The notes below the pieces were generated by a model. That model was not told where the DNA came from. It was given only the letters and a program-made list of their open reading frames with translations, and made no database searches. Positions 9,165 to 17,696 of a stretch of DNA of 64,000 nucleotides are shown one piece after another. The stretch is from JBGPTK01 sp963797765 (GTDB taxonomy: Bacteria > Acidobacteriota > Terriglobia > Acidiferrales > UBA7541), in contig CAWCQU010000003.1 of NCBI GenBank assembly GCA_963797765.1, forward strand, positions 868,001 through 932,000. The letters run 5' to 3'. The first letter of the stretch is position 1. The number at the start of each line of letters is the position of its first letter. Position numbers and translations under genes: made by a program.

Positions 9165-10328
9165 GTGGACTTTTCCTTAACTGATGAGCAGCAGCAACTT
9201 CGCCGCACGGTTCGTGCGTTTGCCGAAGCCGAAATTCTGCCGCATGTGATGGAGTGGGACGAAGCCTCGCATTTTCCGGCGGAAATCATCCCCAAGATGG
9301 CGGACCTTGGTTTTCTCGGTGTGTTCTATCCCGAAAAATATGGCGGAGCGGGGATGGGCTACGCGGAATACGCGATTATCATCGAAGAACTTTCGCGCGT
9401 GGATGGTTCGATCGGGCTGATCGTTGCCGCGCACAATTCGCTTTGCACCAATCACATCTATAAATTCGGGAATGATGAGCAGCGGAAAAAGTACGTGACG
9501 CCGCTGGCGCAAGGGAAAAAACTCGGCTGCTGGTCGCTGACGGAGCCGAACGCCGGTTCGGACGCCGGTGGCACGCGCACGACCGCCGTGAAGGATGGGA
9601 ACGACTGGATCCTGAACGGCGCGAAAACCTTCACGACGAACGGGCATTACGCGGACGTTTGCGTGGCCATGGCTGTGACCAATAAATCAAAAGATCATCA
9701 TGGAATTTCGGCGTTCGTGATCGAGAAGGGAACTCCCGGATTCCGTCCGGGAAAGAAGGAAAACAAGCTGGGGATGCGGGCGAGCGACACTTCGGAAGTG
9801 GTGTTTCACGATTGCCGCGTGCCCGCAGCAAATCTACTGGGCCAGGAAGGGGAAGGGTTCATCAACAGCCTGCAAATTCTGGACGGGGGCCGAGTGTCGA
9901 TCGCGGCTCTCGGACTGGGAATGGCGCAAGGCGCGTACGAAGCTTCCGTGAAGTATTCGAAAGAGCGCAAGCAATTCGGCCAGGCGATTTGCGATTTTCA
10001 GGCGATTCAGTTCAAGCTGGCCGATATGGCCACGGAAATTGAAGCGGCCCGGCTGCTTACCTACCAATCGGCCTGGCTGGCGGATCGCGCGCTGAGCGGC
10101 GACAAAAGCGCCCGATTCACGCGGGAATCGAGCATGGCCAAGCTTTACGCGGGCGAAGTGGCTGTACGGGTGGCGAATGAGGCCGTGCAGATTTTCGGCG
10201 GCTACGGATTCATCAAGGATTATCCGGCCGAGAAGTTTTATCGCGACGTGAAGCTGTGCACCATCGGAGAAGGCACCAGCGAGATTCAGCGGTTGGTGAT
10301 TGCACGGCAATTGCTGGGGAAGAGGTAG
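9165..10328 (+). CDS. Acyl-CoA dehydrogenase
   Basis: A 387-residue FAD-dependent acyl-CoA dehydrogenase that catalyses alpha,beta-desaturation of an acyl-CoA, passing electrons to ETF. The N-terminal DFSLTDEQQQLRRTVRAFA, the flavin-binding CWSLTEPNAGSDAGG and the C-terminal QIFGGYGFIKDYPAEK are all typical. The catalytic base is the glutamate in the IGEGTSEIQR segment, the position used by short/medium-chain and butyryl-CoA dehydrogenases. The start is a GTG at 9165 preceded by GAGCGAGG. The neighbouring meaB suggests involvement in propionate or branched-chain catabolism, but substrate specificity cannot be read from the sequence. Confidence 0.94.
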   Translation: MDFSLTDEQQQLRRTVRAFAEAEILPHVMEWDEASHFPAEIIPKMADLGFLGVFYPEKYGGAGMGYAEYAIIIEELSRVDGSIGLIVAAHNSLCTNHIYKFGNDEQRKKYVTPLAQGKKLGCWSLTEPNAGSDAGGTRTTAVKDGNDWILNGAKTFTTNGHYADVCVAMAVTNKSKDHHGISAFVIEKGTPGFRPGKKENKLGMRASDTSEVVFHDCRVPAANLLGQEGEGFINSLQILDGGRVSIAALGLGMAQGAYEASVKYSKERKQFGQAICDFQAIQFKLADMATEIEAARLLTYQSAWLADRALSGDKSARFTRESSMAKLYAGEVAVRVANEAVQIFGGYGFIKDYPAEKFYRDVKLCTIGEGTSEIQRLVIARQLLGKR

Positions 10329-10439
10329 ATTTTCGCCGGCTATTTGATTTGCGGAACACGCCGGGAACCAATCCCGGGTGTAGCGAACCTACGGAAGCGC
10401 GCCGGAGAAAAGCACCGCTACCCAAGTATTTTGCCTTGT

Positions 10440-10504
10440 CTCCGGATCCCTCGTCCCGATCAAAACCATCGGGACGTACAAAACGCGCTGCGCTCGGGAT
10501 GACC
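10440..10504 (-). repeat. Dispersed repeat, family B copy 1
   Basis: Read on the minus strand this opens GGTCATCCCGAGCGCAGC and continues through GGGACGAGGGATCC. It contains an internal hairpin with arms CGTCCCGAT and ATCGGGACG. The same opening and GAGGGATC core appear on the plus strand at 38735-38801 within the ccm cluster. It lies between acyl-CoA dehydrogenase and meaB. Confidence 0.6.
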
Positions 10505-10604
10505 GCAGATTTGATTTAGGCGTAAATTCCATTTTCTATTTTCCGCATTCTGGTTTCTAATTCTCCCCTATGTTGATGCGCACCTTCGGGCGGTTCCTGT
10601 TTCA

Positions 10605-11576
10605 GTGAAGACAACTGTCCCAGTCGACAATTGGGCCGAGCGAATCCGCGCCGGAGACGTGCGCGCAATTTCGCAAGCCCTGACTGCTATTGAGGACAGA
10701 TCTCCCGGAGCCGAAGAGATCCTGAAACAATTGTTTCCGCACACTGGAAAATCCTATCGCATCGGTATGACCGGAGCGCCGGGGACAGGGAAGAGCACGC
10801 TAGTGGATCGCCTGGCCGCCCATTATCGTGCTCAAAAAAAGCAGGTTGGGATTATCGCCGTCGATCCTTCCAGTCCCTTTACTGGCGGCGCCATTTTGGG
10901 CGACCGGATTCGGATGCAAGGGCACGCCAGCGATGTGGGGATTTTTATTCGTTCGATGGCGACACGAGGATTTCTTGGCGGGCTCGCGCAGGCGACGGCC
11001 GATGCGGCGTTGCTGATGGATGCCTCCGGCAAAGAGTACGTGATTGTTGAGACTGTCGGCGTGGGGCAAGGCGAAATCGAGATTGTCCGGCTGGCCGATT
11101 GCACTCTGGTGGTATTGATGCCGGGAATGGGCGACGACGTACAAAGCCTGAAGGCGGGGCTGATGGAGATTGGCGATATTTTTGTGTTGAACAAGGCCGA
11201 CCGGGAAGGCGCCGACCGGTTCGAGCAGCAATTGCGCGCAATTTTGCAGCTAGTGCCGGCCCGCGATGGATGGAATCCTTCGATCGTGCGCACCATCGCC
11301 ACCGAAAACAAAGGGATTGGCGAACTTGCCGAGCAAATCGAACTTTTCCGGCGGCATTTTTCTGCTTCCGATGAACGCGGGCCCAAGGAAATTGGCCGCT
11401 GGAAGCAGCGGCTGCTTCAGTTGATTCAAGCCCGGCTGATGGAGCGAGTCGTGGGCGAACGAGTGGGCGAGGAGGCACTGAATCGCCTGGCCGAGGAAGT
11501 TGCCGCCCGGAAAAAAGATCCTTACGCCGCGGTGGATGAGATTTTGGCCAGCGTTGGCCTGGCGGAGCATTCATGA
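10605..11576 (+). CDS. meaB: Methylmalonyl-CoA mutase-associated GTPase MeaB
   Basis: A 323-residue G3E-family P-loop GTPase that gates cobalamin loading and protects adenosylcobalamin-dependent acyl-CoA mutases. Walker A is GAPGTGKST at residues 57-65. VDPSSPFTGGAILGDRIRM and the ETVGVGQGE switch are MeaB hallmarks, and NKAD is the guanine-specificity motif. The start is a GTG at 10605; no ATG fits in frame. Its stop overlaps the next gene by four bases (ATGA). The mutase itself is not in the window. Confidence 0.93.
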   Translation: MKTTVPVDNWAERIRAGDVRAISQALTAIEDRSPGAEEILKQLFPHTGKSYRIGMTGAPGTGKSTLVDRLAAHYRAQKKQVGIIAVDPSSPFTGGAILGDRIRMQGHASDVGIFIRSMATRGFLGGLAQATADAALLMDASGKEYVIVETVGVGQGEIEIVRLADCTLVVLMPGMGDDVQSLKAGLMEIGDIFVLNKADREGADRFEQQLRAILQLVPARDGWNPSIVRTIATENKGIGELAEQIELFRRHFSASDERGPKEIGRWKQRLLQLIQARLMERVVGERVGEEALNRLAEEVAARKKDPYAAVDEILASVGLAEHS

Positions 11577-12412
11577 AGCTCGGCGACCTGGAATTTCATA
11601 TCCTTAGTGACGGAGGGTTTCGGCTCGATGGCGGAGCGATGTTTGGCGTGGTTCCCCGTCCCATGTGGGAAAAGAAAATGCCGCCGGATGCTCGCAACCG
11701 CATTCAATTGGCGTTGAACTTTCTGCTGGTCCGATCAGCGGGTAAATGGATTCTGGTGGAAACCGGAGCCGGCGATAAATTGGACGCGAAGCGCCGGGAC
11801 ATTTTCGGATTGGAAGGGCCGCCCCACTTGCCCGATCATTTGCGAGCGAGGGGAATCGTGCCGGAAGATATCGATCTGGTGATCAACACGCATCTTCACT
11901 TTGACCATTGCGGCTGGAATACTCATATTGTGGATGGCAAGGCCGTGCCGATGTTTCCCAAGGCCCGTTACGTCGTGCAGCGAGGGGAACTTGACCATGC
12001 CCGGCATCCATCGGAGCGGGACCGCTCCAGCTATATCCATGAAAATTTTGCGCCGATCGAAGCGGCAGGACAATGGTGGCTGCTGGAAGGGGATTGCGAA
12101 GTGGCGCCGGGCGTCGAAGTTATCCGCGTTCCCGGCCATACGCGCGACATGCAATGTGTGCGATTGTCCGGTGGAGGAAAATCGGCGTTCTGCTTCGTCG
12201 ATTTGGTTCCGACCGTTGCGCACCTGCCATTCCATTGGATTATGGCCTTCGATCTGGATCCAATGACTACATTGGAAAATAAGAAGAAGTGGATTCCGGA
12301 AGTGGCGCGCGGAGAATGGCTGGCGATTTTCGCGCACGATCCCATCGTGAAGGCGGCGTATTTGAGGGAGCGCGAGGGAAAATACGAAGCAGAGCCGGTG
12401 GAAGTAGATTGA
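11573..12412 (+). CDS. MBL-fold metallo-hydrolase
   Basis: A 279-residue metallo-beta-lactamase-fold hydrolase. The dinuclear-metal motif HLHFDH lies at residues 107-112, with further ligands in VPGHTRDMQC, FVDLVP and IFAHDPIV. The protein has no signal peptide. It resembles the lactonase/glyoxalase II-like branch with an N-terminal strand LGDLEFHILSDGGFRLDGG. It is translationally coupled to meaB by a four-base overlap, so it may hydrolyse an acyl-CoA-pathway intermediate. The true substrate is unknown. Confidence 0.85.
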   Translation: MKLGDLEFHILSDGGFRLDGGAMFGVVPRPMWEKKMPPDARNRIQLALNFLLVRSAGKWILVETGAGDKLDAKRRDIFGLEGPPHLPDHLRARGIVPEDIDLVINTHLHFDHCGWNTHIVDGKAVPMFPKARYVVQRGELDHARHPSERDRSSYIHENFAPIEAAGQWWLLEGDCEVAPGVEVIRVPGHTRDMQCVRLSGGGKSAFCFVDLVPTVAHLPFHWIMAFDLDPMTTLENKKKWIPEVARGEWLAIFAHDPIVKAAYLREREGKYEAEPVEVD

Positions 12413-12461
12413 AATAGTGGATTGATATTAAATCAGTCATAAATGACAAGGCGGTGTTCGC

Positions 12462-13334
12462 TTGGAGCACGAGGGCGCAGCTAAAATCGGAATTATCGGC
12501 GGCAGTGGACTTTATTCGATGCCAGGCCTCGAACAAGAGTCCGAAGTGAAGGTAAGCACTCCTTTTGGCGAGCCTTCCGACGCTTTCGTGGTCGGAATGT
12601 TGGAAGGGAAACGCGTCGCGTTTCTGGCGCGGCACGGCCGCGGGCATCGCCTGTTGCCTGGTGAAATCAATTATCGCGCCAATATTTATGCCATGAAGCT
12701 TTTGGGCGTGGAACGGGTTCTATCCATCAGTGCGGTGGGTTCGCTGCGCGAGAGTTTACATCCGCTCGATTTTTTGATCCCGGATCAATTCTTCGATCGC
12801 ACGCGCGGACGAATCGCCACTTTCTTCGGCGAGGGAATGGTGGCCCACGTGGGATTTGCGCATCCTACCTGCGAGCAGGTTTCCGGGTGGCTTGCGGAGG
12901 CCTGCGATCGATCGCACGTAACCGTGCACCGCGGCGGGACGTACGTTTGCATGGAAGGGCCGCAATTTTCCACGCTGGCGGAATCCCACGTCTACCGCCA
13001 GATGCGTTTCGACATCATCGGCATGACCAATTTACCGAAGCGAAACTGGCCCGCGAAGCAGAAATCTGCTATGCCACGGTGGCCATGATCACCGACTATG
13101 ATTGCTGGCATCCGGAACACGCCTCAGTGACGGCCGACGAGATCATCACGTAATCTTAATAAGAATGCCGAAAATGTTCAGAAGGTGGTTCGCGATACCG
13201 TCCGTGCCTTGCCGGAGCATCGCGAGTGCAAGTGCGCGTCCGCGCTGAAGCATGCCCTTGTGACTGATCCCAAGATTGTTCCCACGGCCACGAAGCAACG
13301 GCTGGCCGCGATCATCGGCAAATATATTTTTTGA
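12462..13334 (+). CDS. mtnP: S-methyl-5'-thioadenosine phosphorylase, frameshifted twice
   Basis: MtnP phosphorolyses methylthioadenosine to adenine and methylthioribose 1-phosphate in methionine salvage. Family motifs include IGIIGGSGLYSMPGL, the phosphate-binding ARHGRGHRLLP, NYRANIYAMK and GPQFSTLAES. The frame is lost near 13031, where a base is missing inside NLTEAKLAREAEICYATVAM, and again at about 13151, where an extra base precedes NLNKNAENVQKVV. With one loss and one gain, 873 nt yields a normal protein of 290 residues ending LAAIIGKYIF. The start is a TTG at 12462. As given, the gene would be non-functional; I think the indels are sequence errors because everything else is well conserved. 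Confidence 0.88.
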
Positions 13335-13351
13335 TTTCGATTGGAGAGCCA

Positions 13352-14260
13352 ATGTCCCTCTTGGTGGTGGGTTCGGTTGCGTTTGATGCGGTGGAAACAC
13401 CGTTTGGCAAGGTGGATCGCATGCTTGGCGGAGCGGCCACCTATTTCGCATTGGCCGCCAGTTTTTTTACCAAGGTGCGGCTAGTTGGGGTGGTGGGGGA
13501 AGACTTCTCGAAGAAGGATGGAGCGATCTTCGAAAAACAGAAAATCGACATTCAGGGCTTGGAACACGCCGCAGGCAAAACGTTTTTTTGGGCGGGGCGC
13601 TATGGAGTGGATCCGAACGATCGCGTCACGCTGGCGACGGATTTGAATGTGTTCGCGCAATTTAATCCCAGCCTACCGAATGCGTATCTCGATTCCTCGC
13701 ACATTTTCCTGGCCAATATTGACCCCTCGCTACAGAGCTCGGTATTGAAGCAGATTCGCGTTAAACCAAAATTGGTGGCGCTGGATACCATGAATTATTG
13801 GATCGAACGAACGCCAGCGGAACTTCGCGAGACGCTGAAACACGTGCAGATTTTGATGATCAATGATACGGAAACGCGCCAGCTTGCCAGCGAACATAAC
13901 CTGCTGCGGGCGGCCGCCAAGATATTCAAGATGGGCCCGAAGACGCTGGTGATCAAGCGAGGCGAACACGGGGCGTTGATGATTCATAACCGCTTCATGT
14001 TCTCCGTGCCAGCGTTGCCGCTTGAGGAAGTGCACGATCCGACCGGCGCGGGAGACAGTTTCGCCGGAGGGTTTATGGGTTATCTGGCGAGCGCGGGACA
14101 ATTAAATGACCGATCACTGCGCTGCGCCATGGTGTACGGATCAGTGTTGGGCAGCTTTGCGGTGGAGCAATTTGGCGTGGACCGACTGCGAAAGCTGACG
14201 CGCGGGGAAATCAATCAGCGCGCTAGACATTTCCTGAAATTGACTACGTTTAAGCTGTAG
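13352..14260 (+). CDS. PfkB-family carbohydrate kinase
   Basis: A 302-residue ribokinase/PfkB-family kinase. The N-terminal glycine pair lies in MLGGAATYFALAAS. The C-terminal signature DPTGAGDSFAGGFMGY includes the anion hole and catalytic aspartate. ATG 13352 follows GGAGAGCCA, which decides the start; a frame open from 13331 adds only seven residues. It begins 17 bp after mtnP, so the two probably form an operon, and a nucleoside or methylthioribose-like sugar substrate would fit. That is inference from position only. Confidence 0.9.
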   Translation: MSLLVVGSVAFDAVETPFGKVDRMLGGAATYFALAASFFTKVRLVGVVGEDFSKKDGAIFEKQKIDIQGLEHAAGKTFFWAGRYGVDPNDRVTLATDLNVFAQFNPSLPNAYLDSSHIFLANIDPSLQSSVLKQIRVKPKLVALDTMNYWIERTPAELRETLKHVQILMINDTETRQLASEHNLLRAAAKIFKMGPKTLVIKRGEHGALMIHNRFMFSVPALPLEEVHDPTGAGDSFAGGFMGYLASAGQLNDRSLRCAMVYGSVLGSFAVEQFGVDRLRKLTRGEINQRARHFLKLTTFKL

Positions 14261-14306
14261 ACCGGGGCAACTCGTTTTTGCAGTCAGCGATTGCGTATGC
14301 CACGCT

Positions 14307-14356
14307 ATGCCGCCCTCCCGACAGAATTCGTCGGGCGAGGAAGGGCGGCGCTACAC
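14307..14356 (-). repeat. Dispersed hairpin repeat, family D copy 1
   Basis: On the minus strand it begins GTGTAGCGCCGCCCTTC and ends GGAGGGCGGCAT, making a stem-loop with a secondary internal hairpin (CGACGAATTCTGTCG). The start and end sequences match the element at 62052-62078 and resemble the one at 47503-47531. It lies between the PfkB kinase and mgtC. Confidence 0.65.
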
Positions 14357-14480
14357 AATCGCTTCCACGCAGCGTGCTCATGCGGGCCCCTTGGATCACC
14401 CACCATCTTGAGGGAGCAGGGGGAAACTCACCCAGCGCATCTTGTAGTAGAATCCGCTCACGGTTTGATACGGGGGGATC

Positions 14481-15155
14481 ATGCCTCTGGGCATCCACGA
14501 TCTGGATTTGCAAATTGTGGGGAAGCTTCTGCTTGCGACAATCCTGGGCGGAGTGGTTGGCCTGGAACGCGAAATACGCCGCAAGCCCGCAGGATTGCGA
14601 ACCAATATTTTGATCTGTGTGGGTTCCGCGCTGTTCACGGTGATTTCGTACGTGGCTGCCGAGAAGTTTGGCGGCGACCGGGTGCGCATCGCGGCACAGA
14701 TTATTCCAGGAATCGGATTCATCGGCGCCGGGGCGGTGTTGCGCGACCGGGCATCCATCATCGGGCTGACCACCGCCGCCACGATTTTCATCGTTGCCAG
14801 TATTGGCATGGCCGTGGGAGCGGGTCTCTATTGGACGGCGGTCTTCGCTTCGATCTTGGTGATTGTAGCGCTCAAACTTCTGGGAAAGCTCGAAGTCCGG
14901 TTTGAGATGAGGGCGCATTTTGTGACCTTTCGAGTGAATTTGAAAGACGGAGTGGCTACGTTGAAGAGCGTCCAAGAGGTTCTTTCTAATATGAACGTTC
15001 CCATGGTCCGCTCGCAGACGCATCAATCGCCGTCCGGGGCCGTGATGGAGTTCGACGCCAATGTCGGCTTCCAGATGCAACATGAAATCACCAATCGCCT
15101 GGCCGAACTGGAGATTCACAGCGAATCCAAGGCATCCGAATTCCAGCACGCTTGA
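14481..15155 (+). CDS. mgtC: MgtC/SapB family membrane protein
   Basis: A 224-residue inner-membrane protein with four or five hydrophobic helices in the first two-thirds and a soluble ACT-like C-terminal domain. The family motif GGVVGLEREIRRKPAGLRTN is present, followed by GIGFIGAGAVLRD. Homologues are linked to growth at low Mg2+ and virulence, and Salmonella MgtC inhibits the F1Fo ATP synthase. Here there is no adjacent mgtB Mg2+ transporter, so it may be a housekeeping member. The ATG at 14481 follows GGGGGATC. Confidence 0.92.
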   Translation: MPLGIHDLDLQIVGKLLLATILGGVVGLEREIRRKPAGLRTNILICVGSALFTVISYVAAEKFGGDRVRIAAQIIPGIGFIGAGAVLRDRASIIGLTTAATIFIVASIGMAVGAGLYWTAVFASILVIVALKLLGKLEVRFEMRAHFVTFRVNLKDGVATLKSVQEVLSNMNVPMVRSQTHQSPSGAVMEFDANVGFQMQHEITNRLAELEIHSESKASEFQHA

Positions 15156-15287
15156 ATACCGGGGCGTCCAGAAACCGAACTTCCAAAGGGCCTGTCGCGT
15201 CTTTCTGCCGCTGTAAATCAATTGATACCCAACGCGCACTGCATCGCTGGACTCTCCCCGTGATTTTCCTTATTCTCAAAGTGCTGG

Positions 15288-16241
15288 ATGCCAAAGCCTG
15301 TCAAGCCCTCCGCGCTGAGTCCCGGTGCCGCGATTCGCATCGTCGCACCAGCCAGCCCTGTCCAGGAAGACCGCTTAGGCAGGGGATGTGACGAGTTGGC
15401 GCGGCTTGGCTTTGCACCACGATGGGATCCGCGAGTGCTTGCTCGCGATGGATTTTTTGCTGGTCCCGCGGCGGATCGCTGGGCGGTGTTTTCCGCGGCG
15501 ATGTATGAGCCGATTTCGAGCGCGATCTTGTTTGCGCGAGGAGGGTATGGCTCGAATTATCTGCTGGAGCATCTGGACCCGCGGCGGCTGAAAGTGCCGA
15601 AAATTATTTTCGGTTATAGCGACATTACGTCTTTACAGACATTTCTTTGGGAGAAATTGCGCTGGATCACATTTTACGGCCCGATGGCTGCCGCCGGCCT
15701 CGACAATGGCCCGGATGCGCCAGGAGGGTACGAACCGGATTCTTTTGCGCGTGCGATTCTGGAGACGCGCAAGGGCTGGCCGATCGAACTGGAAGGCGAA
15801 ACGATTTATCCAGGCCGCGGGGAAGGGAGAATTCTGGGCGGCTGCATGACGATCGTGCAAGCCACGCTCGGCACTCCTTGGGAACTTCAAACGCGAGGCT
15901 CTATTCTGTTGCTTGAGGACCGCGGAATGAAGCCTTACCAGGTGGATAGGGTGCTGATGCACTTGAAGCAGGCGGGAAAGTTCAAAGGGTTAAAAGGACT
16001 GATCTTCGGCGATTTCCCTGATTGCGACGGGCCGCCGGATAGCCCAACGGTGCGGCAGATCGTGGAACGATTGATCGAGCCGCTAGGCATTCCCACGATT
16101 TGGGGCGCGCCGGTGGGGCATACTCACCGCGCGATGATTACCATCCCGCTTGGCGTGCGTGGGCTATTGGTCGCGCACGGCGCGGGACGTTTGGAGATTT
16201 TGGAACCGGCGTGCCGCGCGGCGGCGGCCGCAAAAAAGTAG
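15288..16241 (+). CDS. ldcA: LD-carboxypeptidase (muramoyltetrapeptide carboxypeptidase, S66)
   Basis: A 317-residue serine peptidase of family S66 that removes the terminal D-alanine from murein tetrapeptides during cell-wall recycling. The nucleophile serine lies in IIFGYSDITSL, the catalytic glutamate in LLLEDRGMKPYQVDR and the histidine in PVGHTHRAMITIPLG. FARGGYGSNYLL is also conserved. It has no signal peptide, as expected for the cytoplasmic enzyme. It is directly followed by mpl, the ligase that reuses the resulting tripeptide. Confidence 0.92.
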   Translation: MPKPVKPSALSPGAAIRIVAPASPVQEDRLGRGCDELARLGFAPRWDPRVLARDGFFAGPAADRWAVFSAAMYEPISSAILFARGGYGSNYLLEHLDPRRLKVPKIIFGYSDITSLQTFLWEKLRWITFYGPMAAAGLDNGPDAPGGYEPDSFARAILETRKGWPIELEGETIYPGRGEGRILGGCMTIVQATLGTPWELQTRGSILLLEDRGMKPYQVDRVLMHLKQAGKFKGLKGLIFGDFPDCDGPPDSPTVRQIVERLIEPLGIPTIWGAPVGHTHRAMITIPLGVRGLLVAHGAGRLEILEPACRAAAAAKK

Positions 16242-16266
16242 CGGGAGGTTCGCCATCGAAGAGCGA

Positions 16267-17696
16267 TTGAAAAGAAGCTTAGGGCGTATCCATCTAATCG
16301 GGGTCGGTGGAGCTGCCATGGCTCCGGTTGCCGGAATGCTGAAGGAGCGGGGCTACGAAGTGAGCGGTTCGGATCACGGCGTATATCCGCCGGCGTCGAC
16401 TTTACTGGCCTCGCTGGGGATTCCGTGGCAATCGGAATTCAATGAAGCGAACCTGAAGCCGGCGCCCGACCTGGTGGTAATCGGCAATGCAGTGTCGCGC
16501 GGAAATCCGGAGGTGGAATATTTGCTCGACGAACGGATTCCGTATTGTTCGATGGCCGAAATTATAGAAAATATTTTCATTCCGGGGCGCGTGCCGATAG
16601 TAGTCACCGGAACGCACGGTAAGACGACCACGACTGCGATGCTGGCTTGGATTTTCCATGTGGCAGGCTGGCGGCCAAACTTTCTTGTGGGCGGCGTGGT
16701 TCCCGAACTCGGCGACCGCAGCTACGGACTGGGCACTGGCGAGGAATTCATCATCGAGGGCGACGAATACGACACCGCATTCTTCGATAAGGCCCCGAAA
16801 TTCTTTCATTACCATCCTCGCGAGCTGATCATCACTTCCCTGGAATTCGATCACGCCGACGTGTTCACGGACCTGGCCGCGATTGAGCTGCAATTCCGGC
16901 GATTGGTAAATCTTGTGCCGCGGCGAGGCAGGATTCTAGCGTGGGGTGAAAGCCCAACAGTGATGGGCTGCGTGGATAAAGCTTATTGTCCCGTGGAAAC
17001 CTTCGGGCTTGCGAGCGGAATGGATTGGTGCGCAGGTGATTTGGAGTGGAAGTAAGGGAGAGACAAAATTCCGAGTGGCTTACCAGGGGCAGGGAAGTGA
17101 CTCGCATCCGAACTCCGGTGGCTGGAAGGCACAACGTGCTGAACGCGCTGGCGGCAATCGCCATTGCCTACGGACGCGGCGTGGAATGCGAAGCCATCGA
17201 ACGGGCCCTCGCCAGCTTCCACGGAGTGAAGCGCCGGATGGAATTGAAAGGAGAAGTGGGCGGGGTGACGGTGGTGGAGGATTTTGCGCACCATCCCACC
17301 GCGATTCGCATGACGCTTGACGCCGCGCGCACTCGCTGGCCGGGCCGCAAGATCTGGGCCGCCATCGAACCGCGATCAAATACCATGCGCCGGAAAGTAC
17401 ACCAGGCGGAATTGCCGGAAGCGCTTGCTTTGGCGGACGCGGTATTAATTGGTCCGGTGAATCGCGCTCAATTATTGGGCGATGAAGACCGGTTGTCGCC
17501 GGAGAACGTCGCCGCCGAGCTGCACGCGCGCGGGCGAGAAGCATGGGCGTTCAATTCCGCGGCGGAGATTGCCGAGATGCTTGCCAACGACGTTCATGCG
17601 GGCGATCTGGTGCTGGTAATGACCAACGGCAGCTTCGATGGATTAATTCCCAAGCTTTTGGAAAAATTGGGCCAGCGTGAGAAGGTTGCCGGATGA
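16267..17696 (+). CDS. mpl: UDP-MurNAc:L-Ala-gamma-D-Glu-meso-DAP ligase (Mpl), frameshifted twice
   Basis: Mpl attaches the recycled tripeptide to UDP-MurNAc. The Rossmann start GRIHLIGVGGAAMAPVAG, the P-loop GTHGKTTTTAML and EFDHADVFTDL are typical of the Mur ligase family. After DLEW an extra base near 17051 breaks the frame. The next piece SKGETKFRVAYQG is in a second frame, and an extra G near 17090 moves it to a third, where REVTRIRTPVAGRHNVLNAL continues to the end. Removing both gives 475 residues, a normal Mpl length. The start is uncertain: TTG 16267 gives LKRSLGRIHLIG, while GGGAGG at about 16243 would suit a start nearer 16255. It follows ldcA immediately and overlaps the M61 gene by ATGA. 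Confidence 0.88.

Noticed and set aside
14250..15239. Minus-strand frame of 329 codons over mgtC
   Set aside because: Antisense to MgtC with its conserved GLEREIRRKPAG motif; composition looks like a shadow frame.
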